Shown here piece after piece: positions 16,650 through 26,292 of a DNA stretch of 64,000 nucleotides. The position numbers and the translations under genes were made by a program. Each line of letters begins with the position of its first letter. Positions within the stretch are counted from its first letter, which is position 1. Source of the DNA: Pseudomonas sp. PDM14 (lineage in GTDB: Bacteria > Pseudomonadota > Gammaproteobacteria > Pseudomonadales > Pseudomonadaceae); contig NZ_JACVAQ010000002.1 of the NCBI RefSeq assembly GCF_014851905.1, forward strand, positions 1,178,001 to 1,242,000. The letters are read 5' to 3'. The notes beneath the pieces are model-generated. The model made no database searches, had not been told where the DNA came from, and saw nothing but the letters and a program-made list of their open reading frames with translations.

Positions 16650-19228
16650 GCCTGGCCAGCGCCTGGTTCGTCCAGCGCGGGTGGAAGGCCTTCGCCTTCC
16701 AGAAGGAAGTCTGGCAGGCGGTGGCCAAGGGCGAGTCCGGCGTGCTGCACGCCACCACCGGCTCAGGCAAGACCTACGCGGTGTGGCTGGCCGCACTCAA
16801 TCGCTTCGCCAGAGTCACACCGGCGATCACCAGCAGCGGCCAGCCACGCAAGCGCCAACCGGCTGCGGCGCCGCTCAGCGTGCTGTGGATCACGCCGATG
16901 CGCGCGCTGGCCGCCGACACCCAGCGCGCCCTGCAGGCGCCGCTGGACGACTTGAACATTGCCTGGAGCGTCGGCCTGCGCACCGGCGACACCGGCAGCA
17001 GCGAACGCGCGCGCCAGGGCCGCAAGCTACCCAGCGCGCTGATCACCACCCCGGAAAGCCTGACCCTGCTGCTCACCCGCAGCGATGCCGAGGCGCAGTT
17101 CGCCGGCCTGCGCATGCTGGTGGTGGACGAGTGGCACGAGCTGCTCGGCAACAAGCGCGGCGTGCAGCTGCAACTGGCGCTGGCGCGGCTGCGGCGTTGG
17201 AATCCGGGGCTGATCGTCTGGGGCCTGTCGGCGACCCTGGGCAACCAGCAGCACGCGTTGCAGGTGCTGCTCGGCGACACGCCGGGGCGCCTGGTGCAGG
17301 GCAAGCAGGACAAGCGCCTGCGCATCGACACCCTGCTGCCACCGGGCATCGAACGCTTTCCCTGGGCCGGGCACCTAGGCCTGCGCATGCTGCCGCAGGT
17401 GGTCGAAGAGGTCGAAACCAGCGGCACCAGCCTGCTGTTCACCAACACCCGCTCGCAGGCGGAGATCTGGTACCAGGCGCTGCTCGACGCCCGCCCGGAC
17501 TGGGCCGGGTTGATCGCCCTGCACCACGGCTCGCTGTCGCGCGAGGTGCGCGACTGGGTCGAACTGGGCCTCAAGGAAGGCCGCCTGAAAGCCGTGGTGT
17601 GCACCTCAAGCCTCGACCTGGGGGTGGATTTTCTGCCGGTGGAACGGGTGCTGCAGATCGGCTCGGCCAAGGGCGTGGCGCGCCTGCTGCAACGTGCCGG
17701 GCGCTCCGGTCATGCACCGGGGCGCGCTTCGCGGATCAGCCTGGTACCGACCCACGCCCTGGAGCTGGTCGAAGCCGCCGCCGTGCAGGACGCCGTTGCC
17801 GCCGGACGCATCGAGGCCCGGCAGTCACCGGAGCAGCCGCTCGACGTGCTGGTTCAGCACCTGGTCAGCATGGCCCTCGGCGGCGGCTTTCGCCCCGCTG
17901 AACTGCGCGAGGAAGTGCGTAGCGCCTGGGCCTATCGCAACCTCAGCGATGAACACTGGCAGTGGGCCCTGGCCTTCGTCCGCCACGGCGGCAACTCGCT
18001 GACCGCCTACCCCGACTACCAGCGCGTAGAGCCCGACGAGCACGGCATCTGGCGCGTGCCCAATGCCGCCCTCGCGCGGCGCCACCGGATGAGCGTCGGC
18101 ACCATCGTCAGCGACGCCAGCATCGCCGTGAAATTCTGGGCCAAGGGCGGCAGCGGCGGCTCGCTGGGCAGCGTCGAGGAAGGCTTCATCGCCCGCCTGC
18201 GCCCCGGCGACTGTTTCCTCTTCGCCGGGCGCCTGCTGGAACTGGTGCGGGTGGAGAACATGACCGCCTACGTCAACCGCGCCAAGGCCCGCAAGGCCGC
18301 GGTACCGCGCTGGAATGGCGGGCGCATGCCGCTCTCCAGCGAACTGGCCGACGCCATGGTGGCGCGCTTCGGCGAAGCGGCACAGGGCCAGTTTCGCGGC
18401 CCAGAGATGCAGTTGCTACGGCCGTTGCTGGACGTGCAGCAGGCCTGGTCGGCGCTGCCCACCGCCGACTCGCTGCTGGCGGAAACCCTGCACTCGCGCG
18501 AAGGCTGGCACCTGTTCCTCTACCCTTTCGCCGGGCGCAGCGTGCACCTGGGGCTGGCCAGCCTGCTGGCCTGGCGCCTCGGCCAGTTGCAACCGGCGAC
18601 CTTCTCCATCGCCGTCAACGACTACGGCCTGGAGCTGCTCTGCGCCAGCCCCGTGGACTGGCCGCGCTGGCTCAACGCCGACCTGCTGCGCAGCGACGAC
18701 CTGCTGCACGACGTGCTCGCCAGCCTGAATGCCGGCGAACTGGCGCGGCGGCGCTTTCGCGAGATCGCGCGTATCGCCGGGCTGGTGTTCGGCGGCTACC
18801 CCGGCGCAGCAAAAAGCGTGCGCCAGCTGCAAGCCTCCAGCGCGCTGTTCTTCGACGTGTTCCAGCAGTACGACCCCGACAACCTGCTGCTCGGCCAGGC
18901 CCAGGAGGAAGTGCTGCGCCAGGAGCTGGACGTGCAGCACCTGCAGCACACCCTGCAACGCCTGCGCGGGTTGCGCCTGGACCTGCGCGCGGTGAAGCGC
19001 CCGCCGCCGCTGGCCTTTCCCCTGCTGGTCGAGCGCTTTCGCGAGAGTCTCAGCTCGGAGAAGCTCGCCGACCGCATCGCCCGCCTGCTCGCCGACCTGG
19101 AAAAGGCTGCCGGCCCTGGTGCCTACCACGTCGCCACCGCGCCACAGGTGGAGCGTGAACGCCCGCGGGCGCGCACCCCGCGGCTGAGCAAGGACGGTCG
19201 CCCACGGGTGAAGAAGCGCACCGGCTAA
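16646..19228 (+). CDS. Ligase-associated DEXH-box helicase (Lhr-type)
   Basis: 860 residues from ATG 16646. Walker A TTGSGKT near residue 35, DEWH (motif II) near 160, SAT (motif III), a second RecA domain with [10 protein letters not shown] and QRAGRSGH (motif VI), then the Lhr-specific winged-helix and C-terminal domain. Lhr-family proteins are 3'-5' DNA translocases active on branched or hybrid substrates. The ATGA overlap with the ligase gene and the phosphoesterase downstream complete the known four-gene repair cluster. The basic C-terminus (RPRVKKRTG) probably helps DNA binding. Confidence 0.92.
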   Translation: MSLASAWFVQRGWKAFAFQKEVWQAVAKGESGVLHATTGSGKTYAVWLAALNRFARVTPAITSSGQPRKRQPAAAPLSVLWITPMRALAADTQRALQAPLDDLNIAWSVGLRTGDTGSSERARQGRKLPSALITTPESLTLLLTRSDAEAQFAGLRMLVVDEWHELLGNKRGVQLQLALARLRRWNPGLIVWGLSATLGNQQHALQVLLGDTPGRLVQGKQDKRLRIDTLLPPGIERFPWAGHLGLRMLPQVVEEVETSGTSLLFTNTRSQAEIWYQALLDARPDWAGLIALHHGSLSREVRDWVELGLKEGRLKAVVCTSSLDLGVDFLPVERVLQIGSAKGVARLLQRAGRSGHAPGRASRISLVPTHALELVEAAAVQDAVAAGRIEARQSPEQPLDVLVQHLVSMALGGGFRPAELREEVRSAWAYRNLSDEHWQWALAFVRHGGNSLTAYPDYQRVEPDEHGIWRVPNAALARRHRMSVGTIVSDASIAVKFWAKGGSGGSLGSVEEGFIARLRPGDCFLFAGRLLELVRVENMTAYVNRAKARKAAVPRWNGGRMPLSSELADAMVARFGEAAQGQFRGPEMQLLRPLLDVQQAWSALPTADSLLAETLHSREGWHLFLYPFAGRSVHLGLASLLAWRLGQLQPATFSIAVNDYGLELLCASPVDWPRWLNADLLRSDDLLHDVLASLNAGELARRRFREIARIAGLVFGGYPGAAKSVRQLQASSALFFDVFQQYDPDNLLLGQAQEEVLRQELDVQHLQHTLQRLRGLRLDLRAVKRPPPLAFPLLVERFRESLSSEKLADRIARLLADLEKAAGPGAYHVATAPQVERERPRARTPRLSKDGRPRVKKRTG

Positions 19229-19285
19229 CCGACCTGGAGGAACACCGCCATCGATCCGACCCACGCCCCCACACCCGCTCTGGCC

Positions 19286-19921
19286 GTGCCGATCGCCGGC
19301 CAGGAAATCTGGCTGCTGGCCGACAAGGCGCTGTACTGGCCCGCCGGCGAGGCCCTGCTGATCGCCGATATCCACTTCGGCAAGGCGGCGGCCTACCGCG
19401 CCCTCGGCCAGCCGGTGCCGCAGGGCACCACGACCCACAACCTGCAGCGCCTGGATGCCCTGCTGGCGCAGTACCCGTGCCGGCAGCTGATCTTCCTCGG
19501 CGATTTTCTGCATGCGCGCCAGTCCCATGCGCCAGCCACCCTGGCGGCGCTGCACGCCTGGCGCGAACGCAACGACGAATTGCAGATCCTGCTGATCCGC
19601 GGCAACCACGACCGCAGTGCGGGTGATCCACCGGCAACGCTGAACATCCAGGTGGTCGCCGAACCGCACCTGCTCGGCCCGTTCGCCCTGCAGCACGAAC
19701 CCGATCCGCATCCCAGCCACCATGTGCTGGCCGGCCACGTGCACCCGGTGTGCGTGCTGCGCGGGCGCGGCCGCCAGCGCTTGCGCCTACCTTGCTTCAG
19801 CTTGGACGAGGGGGTTTGCCTGCTACCGGCGTTCGGCGCCTTCACCGGCGGCATGCAGGTCGACGCAAAGGTGGGGCGACGGTTGTATGCGCTGGGGGAT
19901 GGTGGGGTGTGGCCGGTTTAG
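19286..19921 (+). CDS. Ligase-associated DNA-damage-response phosphoesterase
   Basis: At least 211 residues with the calcineurin-like metal motifs ADIHFGKA, GDFLHA, GNHD and GHVHP. It is the fourth member of the ligase-associated module, a metallophosphoesterase of unknown substrate. Start: the coordinates use a GTG at 19286 that has no ribosome site. A strong GGAGG at 19236-19240 instead points to 19250, where the codon is ATC, in frame and followed by DPTHAPTPALAV. I think translation really begins there, adding 12 residues, either from a non-standard ATC or because an ATG has been altered. Confidence 0.87.
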   Translation: MPIAGQEIWLLADKALYWPAGEALLIADIHFGKAAAYRALGQPVPQGTTTHNLQRLDALLAQYPCRQLIFLGDFLHARQSHAPATLAALHAWRERNDELQILLIRGNHDRSAGDPPATLNIQVVAEPHLLGPFALQHEPDPHPSHHVLAGHVHPVCVLRGRGRQRLRLPCFSLDEGVCLLPAFGAFTGGMQVDAKVGRRLYALGDGGVWPV

Positions 19922-19948
19922 CAGGCGTGTATTCGTAGCGCGATGCCC

Positions 19949-21106
19949 TCAGTGTCGGCGGTCGAGCAGGTTCACCACCAGGCGATCCAGCCAGCCCCAC
20001 AGGCGCTGTTTCAGCCGACGCAGCAGCGGGCGGTTGTGCCAGTCGTCGAGGGTTATTTCGCGGCTCTTCTCGAAGTCCTCGATGAAGCATTCGGCCACCG
20101 CCAGGGTCAGCGCCGGGTCGAGTGCCTCGATATTGGCTTCGAGGTTGAAGCGCAGGTTCCAGTGGTCGAAGTTGCACGAACCGACACTGACCCAGTCGTC
20201 GACCAGCACCATCTTCAGGTGCAGGAAGCGCGGCTGGTACTCGAAGATGCGCACCCCGGCGCGCAGCAGGCGCGGGTAGTAGCGCTGCCCGGCGTAGCGC
20301 ACCGGCGGGTGATCGGTGTTGCGCCCGGTGAGCAGCAGGCGCACTTCCACCCCGCGCTTGGCGGCGCGAATCAGGTGGCGGCGGACCTTCCAGCTCGGCA
20401 GGAAATACGGCGTGGCCAGCCACAGGCGCTGGCGCGCGCGGCTGACGTTGCGCAGCAGCGACTGCACGATATCCAGGTGCTGGTTGGCGCTGGCGTAGGC
20501 CAGGCGACCCATGCCCTGCCCCGCCGGCGGACTCGCTGGCAGATGGGCCAGGCCCGGGCCCAGCGCGCGCTTCCACGGACGACGCTCTTCGCAGGCATGC
20601 CACTGGTGGTCGAACAGTTGTCGCCAGTGCGCCACCAGCGGCCCTTCCACGCGCACCATCACTTCGTGCCAGCAGTGTTCGGGGGCATCGGCATCCCAGA
20701 ACTCATCGGTGGCACCGGCGCCGCCGACGAACACGCTGTGCTCGTCGATCAGCAGGATCTTGCGGTGATCGCGGTACAGGTTGCGCAGGCCGCGGCGCCA
20801 GCGGATCGGGTTGTACAGGCGCAGCTGCACGCCAGCGGCGAGCATGCGTTCACGCGCCGCGCGGCTGAGTTTGAGGCAGCCGAAATCATCGAACAGGCAT
20901 TGCACCTCGACACCGCGCTCGGTGGCGGAGACCAACGCCTGGATCAGCGCATCGCAGCAGCTACCGTCCTCGACCATGTACAACTCAAGGGCCACGCGGC
21001 GCTCGGCGCGGGCGATCTCCACCAGCATCGCGGGAAAGAAAGCCGGGCCGTCGACCAGCAGTTCGAAGCGGTTGCCGGGTTTCCAGGGAAAGATCGAGCC
21101 GCTCAT
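19949..21106 (-). CDS. Cardiolipin synthase-like phospholipase D family protein
   Basis: 385 residues with two HKD motifs: HRKILLIDEHSVFVGG near 135 and HLKMVLVDDWVSVGSCNFD near 315, each HxK-x4-D. The short form without long N-terminal membrane helices fits ClsB/ClsC-type cardiolipin synthases, which condense phosphatidyl donors at the inner membrane. The RNLYRDH and FNLEANIE contexts are also typical. Its ATG overlaps the YceI-like stop by 4 bp, so the two are coupled. Substrate (PG or PE) cannot be decided from sequence. Confidence 0.88.
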   Translation of the reverse strand: MSGSIFPWKPGNRFELLVDGPAFFPAMLVEIARAERRVALELYMVEDGSCCDALIQALVSATERGVEVQCLFDDFGCLKLSRAARERMLAAGVQLRLYNPIRWRRGLRNLYRDHRKILLIDEHSVFVGGAGATDEFWDADAPEHCWHEVMVRVEGPLVAHWRQLFDHQWHACEERRPWKRALGPGLAHLPASPPAGQGMGRLAYASANQHLDIVQSLLRNVSRARQRLWLATPYFLPSWKVRRHLIRAAKRGVEVRLLLTGRNTDHPPVRYAGQRYYPRLLRAGVRIFEYQPRFLHLKMVLVDDWVSVGSCNFDHWNLRFNLEANIEALDPALTLAVAECFIEDFEKSREITLDDWHNRPLLRRLKQRLWGWLDRLVVNLLDRRH

Positions 21107-21678
21107 CGCGAGGTGAAGATCAGCACGGCGCCCACCGGCACGGCGAGGCCGATGCTCGCCAGGCGTGCCGAGGTGCGCAGCGCCTCGACGCCGTCGACCA
21201 GGCCGAACTGTTCCGCCTGCAGCACCAGCGGCGCCAGCGTCACCACCTGAAAGCGTCGATCGTCCAGGCGCGTGGCCAGCAGCTCGGCGATGTAGCCGTG
21301 CTTGCGCCCGCGGATTTCCACCTGGATCGGCAGGCGCAGTTCCAGCTGCGCGCCGGGTGCCAGGTTGGTGATCGGCGCCAGGTTGAGCTGGGCCATGATG
21401 CGCGCCTCGGGAAATTTCTCGACCTCGAACAGCAGGCTGCGCAAGCGCTCGTCGCGCACCGGAATGCCGGTGCTGACCGACTCCAGCTCCACGCGCAGGC
21501 GCGCCGCGCCCTTGTCGTCGACCTGGCCGTGCAGGGTCAGGAAGCGGTGCACCTCGGAGAAGTTGCCGGCCTTGGTGGAGATGAACGACAGGCGTGAGGA
21601 CTCGTTGTCCAGGTACCAGTCGGCGTGCGCTGGCAGGGTCAGGCAGGCGGCGACGAGGAAGGCATACAGCTTGGGCAT
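21103..21678 (-). CDS. YceI-family periplasmic protein
   Basis: 191 residues. Start at ATG 21678 gives a signal peptide ending LPAHA. The mature part begins WYLDNESSRLSFISTKAG and carries the lipocalin-like YceI pattern (VESVSTGIPVRDERLRS, FPEARI). YceI proteins are secreted beta-barrels that bind long isoprenoid or lipid ligands. It is the upstream partner of the cardiolipin synthase-like gene (4-bp overlap), suggesting a shared role in envelope lipids. Confidence 0.87.
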   Translation of the reverse strand: MPKLYAFLVAACLTLPAHADWYLDNESSRLSFISTKAGNFSEVHRFLTLHGQVDDKGAARLRVELESVSTGIPVRDERLRSLLFEVEKFPEARIMAQLNLAPITNLAPGAQLELRLPIQVEIRGRKHGYIAELLATRLDDRRFQVVTLAPLVLQAEQFGLVDGVEALRTSARLASIGLAVPVGAVLIFTSR

Positions 21679-21829
21679 GGGGGCTCGCGGTTCGGCTGGT
21701 TCACGCCACGATAACGGCCCGCGCCGGCAATGCAAAGGCCATGTGGCCGTAGCGGTTTGCCCGGGCGTCGCCCCGCGTGCAGCGCTGCGCGGGGGACGTG
21801 TTCGGCCGTACCGTCAGGCGATGCTGCGA

Positions 21830-22162
21830 TCAGGGCAGCGGATCGGCCTGCGGCTGCAATTGGCAACCTTCACGCGGGCCGGTCCAGGCCGCCGTCTGGT
21901 TGCTGCCCAGGCCACGTGCGGTCACCCGTTTGCGGGCGGCATCATCGAGAAAGTCGCTGAGCGGCAGGTACTGTTTGACGTAGCCGGCGCAGTACTCCGC
22001 CGGGTTGCCGACCACATAGCGGCAGGAGCAGTACTCCTTGGCCGAATACGCGCCGACGATGCCGGGGAAGGCCGCCAGGTGCGTGCGGTTCTGCCAGCTC
22101 CACAGGGCCAGCAGAACCAGCAACGCGGTGAGGACGAAGAGCAGCGGATGGCGCTTGATCAT
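21830..22162 (-). CDS. Small membrane-anchored protein, unknown function
   Basis: 110 residues with one N-terminal membrane helix (about 7-24) and a periplasmic part with CSC and two further Cys (YCAGYVKQYLPLSDF). I do not recognise the family. It overlaps the end of the serine hydrolase by 4 bp (ATGA) and is therefore co-translated with it, which suggests it is an accessory of that enzyme. Confidence 0.72.
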   Translation of the reverse strand: MIKRHPLLFVLTALLVLLALWSWQNRTHLAAFPGIVGAYSAKEYCSCRYVVGNPAEYCAGYVKQYLPLSDFLDDAARKRVTARGLGSNQTAAWTGPREGCQLQPQADPLP

Positions 22163-23274
22163 GGCTGTGCTCCGGTGAAAGCGGCCAGGGCACGCTTGAG
22201 CAGTTCGTTGTGCTGGTAGCTGCCGTCGCGGTCATCGGCGAAGCGCACGATCACCAGGTTTTCCTCGGGCAGCACGTACAACGCCTGGCCCCAGTGACCG
22301 AGCGCGGCAAAGGTGCTTTCCGGAGCATCCGGCCACGGCTTGGCGGCATCTGGCAGCGCCACGTTGAGCCACCACTGCCCACCCGGCACCGCGTCGTGCG
22401 GTTTCTCCGGGTTGGGCTGGTAATTGGTGAACGGCGTGCGGTTGAACGCCACCCAGGCGGCCGGCAGCAGCTGCTTGTCGCCCCAGCGCCCATCGCGCTG
22501 CATCAGCAGGCCGACGCGGGCCAGGTCACGGGCCGTGAGGTAGGCGTAGGACGAGGCGACGAAGGTGCCGGCGGCATCGCGCTCCCACACCGCCGAGGTG
22601 ATGCCCAACGGCTCGAACAGCGCCGTCCACGGGTAATCACGGTACGCCTGCTCGCCGAGCATCTGCCGCAGCGCCGCGGACAGCACGTTGCTGTCGCCGC
22701 TGGAATAACGAAAGCGCGTACCCGGCACCGCATCCAGGCCGTGGCTGGCGGTGAACCCCGCCATGTCGCCGCGCCCGCGGGTGTAGAGCATGGCCACCAC
22801 CGAGGATTTCAGCGGCGCGTATTCGTAGTCCTCCTGCCAGTCCAGGCCCGAGGCCCAGTTGAGCAGATGGCCCATCTTCACCGACGGGTGCGCGCTGAAC
22901 GCGGTGTAGTGCTTGGCCACTGGGTCATCAAGGCGGAAACGTCCTTCGCCGAAGGCCACGCCGAGCACGCTGGTGAACAGGCTCTTGCTGATCGACCAGG
23001 TCAGGTGCGGGGTCTGCGCGGTGGTGGGCGTGGCGTAGCGCTCGTAGACCAGCACGCCATCGCGGATCACCAGCAGCGCGTCGGTGCGCACACCCTGGCG
23101 GGTGGCGTCGTCGCGCGGGGCGAAGGCATAGGCTTCCAGCTCGGCCAGCGCCGGGCTGGCAGGTGCCGGCTGACTGACCCAGTCGGCGGCGGGCCAGGTC
23201 TGTGCCAGCAACGGACTGGCGCACAGGCAAAGCAGGCCGCCCAGGGTCAGGCGGCGCAGGGTGGCAAGGGGCAT
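22159..23274 (-). CDS. Serine hydrolase, class C beta-lactamase family
   Basis: 371 residues with a signal peptide (about 1-24, ending LLAQ). The catalytic SISK (Ser-x-x-Lys) lies near residue 95 in LTWSISKSLF, the YSSGDSN (Tyr-x-Ser/Asn type) near 195, and HWGQ stands where KTG is found in lactamases. This is the penicillin-binding/esterase family (EstB, 6-aminohexanoate hydrolase type) rather than a clear AmpC. Likely periplasmic; substrate unknown. It forms a pair with the 110-residue membrane protein downstream. Confidence 0.87.
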   Translation of the reverse strand: MPLATLRRLTLGGLLCLCASPLLAQTWPAADWVSQPAPASPALAELEAYAFAPRDDATRQGVRTDALLVIRDGVLVYERYATPTTAQTPHLTWSISKSLFTSVLGVAFGEGRFRLDDPVAKHYTAFSAHPSVKMGHLLNWASGLDWQEDYEYAPLKSSVVAMLYTRGRGDMAGFTASHGLDAVPGTRFRYSSGDSNVLSAALRQMLGEQAYRDYPWTALFEPLGITSAVWERDAAGTFVASSYAYLTARDLARVGLLMQRDGRWGDKQLLPAAWVAFNRTPFTNYQPNPEKPHDAVPGGQWWLNVALPDAAKPWPDAPESTFAALGHWGQALYVLPEENLVIVRFADDRDGSYQHNELLKRALAAFTGAQP

Positions 23275-23380
23275 GGGACGCTCTCGTTGGCAACGAAAGC
23301 GCGAACCCTAGCATGCACACGATGACCGGCAACAGCGCCGAAGCCGCCGTCCGTGGCGGGCATCCGGCCAGGGTGGCAGC

Positions 23381-24166
23381 TCAGTCCGGCAGGCGGTAAT
23401 CCTGCTGGGTCATCAGGTCCAGGCCGCACTCCAGGGTCTCGATCCAGTCGAGGAAGGCGTTGATCATCGCCGCGCCGACGAAGGGCCGGCCGTGCTGCGG
23501 CACGATCATCTCCACGTCCATCTCGCGGACCATCTTCACCCACAGCCGGCAGACCTTGTTGCAGGCCATGTAGCGGCGGTGGAAGCCGGCCATGTTGGGG
23601 ATGTGGTTGACGAAATCGACCACCGGGCTGGCATCGTCGACCATCGAGGCCCCCATGTCGCCGGAGAAGAGGATCTTGCTCACCGGGTCGTAGATCTGGA
23701 AGTTGCCCACCGAGTGCAGGAAGTGCGCGGGTACGGCCTTGAGCTTGCACTTGCCGAGGCTGAACGACTGACCACGATCCGGCAGCGCGACGATGCGGTC
23801 GTAGGTGTTGATGCCGTGGCTCAGCGACAGGTAGTTGGCCGTCAGGTGCGGCAGGAAGCGCGCCCACAGCTTGGAGCAGATCACCCGCGCACGGGTGTGC
23901 AGCAGCCACTTGTCCAGCGAGGCGATGATGTCGGGGTCCTGGTGCGAGGCGAAAATGTAGGTCAGCGACTGCAACGGAATGTGCTTGGACAGCTCCAGCG
24001 ACAAGGGCGTGTAGGTCAGATCGCCACCCGGATCGAGCAGCAGGTACTGCTCGTTGTCGGTGATCAGGAACTGGTTGGATTGCACACCCTCGCCACTGAC
24101 CAGGTCATCGAACATCAGGCATTGATGGGTGCCGTTATCAAACAGCACGATAGGCTCGCGGCGCAT
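23381..24166 (-). CDS. MBL-fold protein with oxygen-binding di-iron (ODP) type domain
   Basis: 261 residues from ATG 24166, with GAGG upstream; a TTG at 24190 is the alternative. The sequence follows the flavodiiron-type lactamase domain without the flavodoxin part: NQFLITDNEQYLLLDPGG, HQDPDI (canonical HxExDH, here HxDxD and no final His), HFLHS, SGDMGA and PQHGRPF. Such stand-alone ODP proteins bind a di-iron site used for O2/NO sensing or reduction. The altered first motif could change the metal or the activity. Single gene, no obvious partner. Confidence 0.78.
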   Translation of the reverse strand: MRREPIVLFDNGTHQCLMFDDLVSGEGVQSNQFLITDNEQYLLLDPGGDLTYTPLSLELSKHIPLQSLTYIFASHQDPDIIASLDKWLLHTRARVICSKLWARFLPHLTANYLSLSHGINTYDRIVALPDRGQSFSLGKCKLKAVPAHFLHSVGNFQIYDPVSKILFSGDMGASMVDDASPVVDFVNHIPNMAGFHRRYMACNKVCRLWVKMVREMDVEMIVPQHGRPFVGAAMINAFLDWIETLECGLDLMTQQDYRLPD

Positions 24167-24317
24167 GTAAACCTCGTAAGGAGAAAGCAAGGCGAGCTTA
24201 GGCGCATGCGGGCGGCAGCTTACTGACCTGGGTCAAGTCGGGTGATTTCTACCGGGCGATAAGACCCGAAAAGGCCTGCGCCGTCGCAGGGGCGCAGACA
24301 GCGCCACGGACATGTCG

Positions 24318-24395
24318 GGTGGATGACGCTCTGCCTATCCACCACAGCCCGCTCGGTGGGTCGATGAGGCGCGCGCCTCCTACGCCAAACCCACC
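24318..24395. repeat. Intergenic palindromic repeat pair
   Basis: GGTGGAT...ATCCACC (about 24319-24342) is followed by GGTGGGT...ACCCACC (about 24355-24394), the latter enclosing the palindrome GAGGCGCGCGCCTC (24366-24379). This is the common Pseudomonas type of GTGGGT-ended intergenic repeat. It lies immediately after the stop of the acyl-CoA dehydrogenase-like gene and could form the 3' hairpin of its message. Confidence 0.6.
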
Positions 24396-25277
24396 CTATG
24401 CCTGCAGCGTCGCCAGGGCGTTCTGCAGGCGTTTTTCTCGTGCCGTGCGGGCGATCTCCAGCAGGTTGCAGTCGCGCTGCCACAACGCCGCCCACTGCGC
24501 CGGGCCGGCCGCCATGGCCGCGTCGACGTCGTTGCGCAGGGCGGCGAACTGGGCGAACAGCCCGGCCAGGATCACGTGGGTAGTGGCCGCGCCAACGCAC
24601 AGGCAGCTGACTTCCGCGCAACCGGCAAGCAGGCCGAGCAGGCGCAGCTGCAACGCCGCTGGCCAGCCACTGTCCTCGCCCACGCCGTACAGCCAGGCAC
24701 CCAGCGCGCTGAGCACATGCAGGTCCTCGATGGTGCGGAAAGGTTTGGCGTAGGCATCCCAGCCATCGCCGGCAAGGCGTTCGCAGTGGGCATTGTCCAG
24801 GTGCAGGCGACCGTGGCTGACGTCCGGCATCAGCGCCAGTGCCGGCAGGTTTTCAATGCGCACGCCGGGGTCGCCATTGCGCACCACGCCCAGCGCCAGT
24901 TGCGGCGAAGCGCCGGCCGCTTCCACTCGCGCCACCACCAACAGCCAGTCGGCGGCATCGGCGGCGGTGACGAAGTCCTTGCGCCCGTTGAGCTGCAAAT
25001 CATCCAGACGCGTGCTCATGTCCGCCGGGCGGGTGCTGCGATTCTCGGTCACGCACAGCGCGCCGAGGGTGCGCGGCGCGGCCGGCCACAGTGCCCGCAG
25101 GGCGCCCTGGTAACCGGCGAGAAAGGCCAGCCCCGGCGTGGCCGCCAGCCGCCCGCCGAGCACGGCCAAGGTGAACGGCGTGTCCTCGCCAACCTGTGCC
25201 AGCAGGGCCGCGTACCAGTCGTCCAGCGCGCCGCCGGCCAGGCGTTCACGGGTGTGCAGCAGGGTTTGCCAGGGCAT
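24396..25277 (-). CDS. Short acyl-CoA dehydrogenase-like protein
   Basis: 293 residues from ATG 25277, with GAGGAA upstream. The middle region (GALCVTENRSTRPADMSTRL, then LNGRKDFVTAADAADWLLVVAR) has the beta-domain pattern of acyl-CoA dehydrogenases, and the C-terminal half is helical. At 293 residues it is about 90 shorter than the usual 380, and the N-terminal helical domain looks shortened and lacks clear FAD-contact sequence. It may bind acyl-CoA without being a full dehydrogenase. Single gene followed by a palindromic repeat. Confidence 0.7.
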   Translation of the reverse strand: MPWQTLLHTRERLAGGALDDWYAALLAQVGEDTPFTLAVLGGRLAATPGLAFLAGYQGALRALWPAAPRTLGALCVTENRSTRPADMSTRLDDLQLNGRKDFVTAADAADWLLVVARVEAAGASPQLALGVVRNGDPGVRIENLPALALMPDVSHGRLHLDNAHCERLAGDGWDAYAKPFRTIEDLHVLSALGAWLYGVGEDSGWPAALQLRLLGLLAGCAEVSCLCVGAATTHVILAGLFAQFAALRNDVDAAMAAGPAQWAALWQRDCNLLEIARTAREKRLQNALATLQA

Positions 25278-25415
25278 CGCACCATTCCTCTCTCGGATTT
25301 CCCAACCTCGCGCCACCACCGGGCGAGGCACAACACATCAGACGATCAACCGCCCGCGAAGCGATCTGCCACGTCATGAGCGCCTGGCAGTGCCAGCCGC
25401 CACGACCGCCGGCGG

Positions 25416-25471
25416 CTGTCATACAAGCATCACTGAATCTTCATGGTTGTGACACCGCGTGTACCTAGCCT
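25416..25471 (+). promoter_or_regulatory. Pho-box-like array and -10 upstream of olsB
   Basis: Four heptamers lie at exact 11-bp steps: CTGTCAT (25416), GCATCAC (25427), TCTTCAT (25438) and GTGACAC (25449). The first matches the PhoB half-site CTGTCAT fully and the others partly. A TAGCCT -10-like hexamer begins 10 bp after the last unit, as in E. coli phoA. Ornithine lipids replace phospholipids when phosphate is scarce, so PhoB control of olsBA makes sense; the site itself is read by eye. Confidence 0.55.
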
Positions 25472-25536
25472 GACTTTGCCCAACAAGGTCGACCGGCCGC
25501 AACTCCTTCAAGGCCGGCTTACGGAGGCTACCCCGA

Positions 25537-26292
25537 ATGACCACGATCGTGCGTACCCGCGATACCGCTGCCGAACGCCGCCTGCAGGCCGAACGCCTGA
25601 TTGGCCCCGATGCCCTGCGTGAGGCCCAGGCCCTGCGCTTCGCGGTGTTCAGCCGCGAGTTCGACGCCAAGCTCAAGGGCGAGGAATTCGGCCTCGACAT
25701 GGATGACTACGACCCGCACTGCCAGCACATCGGCGTGCGTGACCTGAACAGCGGACGCCTGGTCGCCACCACCCGCCTGCTCGACCATCGCGCGGCCGCC
25801 AGCCTCGGTCGTTTCTACAGCGAAGAAGAATTCAGCCTGCACGGCTTGGCTCATCTGCAAGGCCCGGTACTGGAGATCGGCCGCACCTGCGTCGACCCGG
25901 CCTACCGCAACGGCGGCACCATCGCCGTGCTCTGGAGCGAACTGGCCGAAGTGCTCAACGAAGGCGGCTACCGCTACCTGATGGGCTGCGCCAGCATCCC
26001 CATGCAGGACGGCGGCATCCAGGCCCAGGCAATCATGCAGCGCCTGCGCGAACGCTACCTGTGCACCGAACACCTGCGCGCCGAACCCAAGCACCCGCTG
26101 CCGACCCTGGACGTGCCGGGCAACGTCATCGCCGAGATGCCGCCGCTGCTCAAGGCCTACATGCGTCTGGGTGCCAAGGTCTGCGGCGAACCGTGCTGGG
26201 ACCAAGACTTCCAGGTCGCCGACGTGTTCATCCTGCTCAAGCGCGACGAGCTGTGCCCGCGCTATGCCCGCCACTTCAAGGCCGCGGTCTGA
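25537..26292 (+). CDS. olsB: L-ornithine N(alpha)-acyltransferase OlsB
   Basis: 251 residues with a GNAT-like acyl-ACP-dependent acyltransferase fold. Key stretches are [48 protein letters not shown] and [10 protein letters not shown], as in OlsB and other hemolysin-like acyltransferases. It transfers a 3-hydroxyacyl group from ACP to the alpha-amino group of ornithine, giving lyso-ornithine lipid. olsA follows, so both steps of ornithine lipid synthesis are encoded. The upstream Pho-box-like array suggests induction under phosphate limitation. A long-hairpin repeat separates olsB from olsA. Confidence 0.9.
   Translation: MTTIVRTRDTAAERRLQAERLIGPDALREAQALRFAVFSREFDAKLKGEEFGLDMDDYDPHCQHIGVRDLNSGRLVATTRLLDHRAAASLGRFYSEEEFSLHGLAHLQGPVLEIGRTCVDPAYRNGGTIAVLWSELAEVLNEGGYRYLMGCASIPMQDGGIQAQAIMQRLRERYLCTEHLRAEPKHPLPTLDVPGNVIAEMPPLLKAYMRLGAKVCGEPCWDQDFQVADVFILLKRDELCPRYARHFKAAV

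Noticed and set aside
14820..16796. Open frame of 658 codons on the minus strand
   Set aside because: Antisense to the DNA ligase gene, which has full catalytic motifs; composition is that of a shadow frame.
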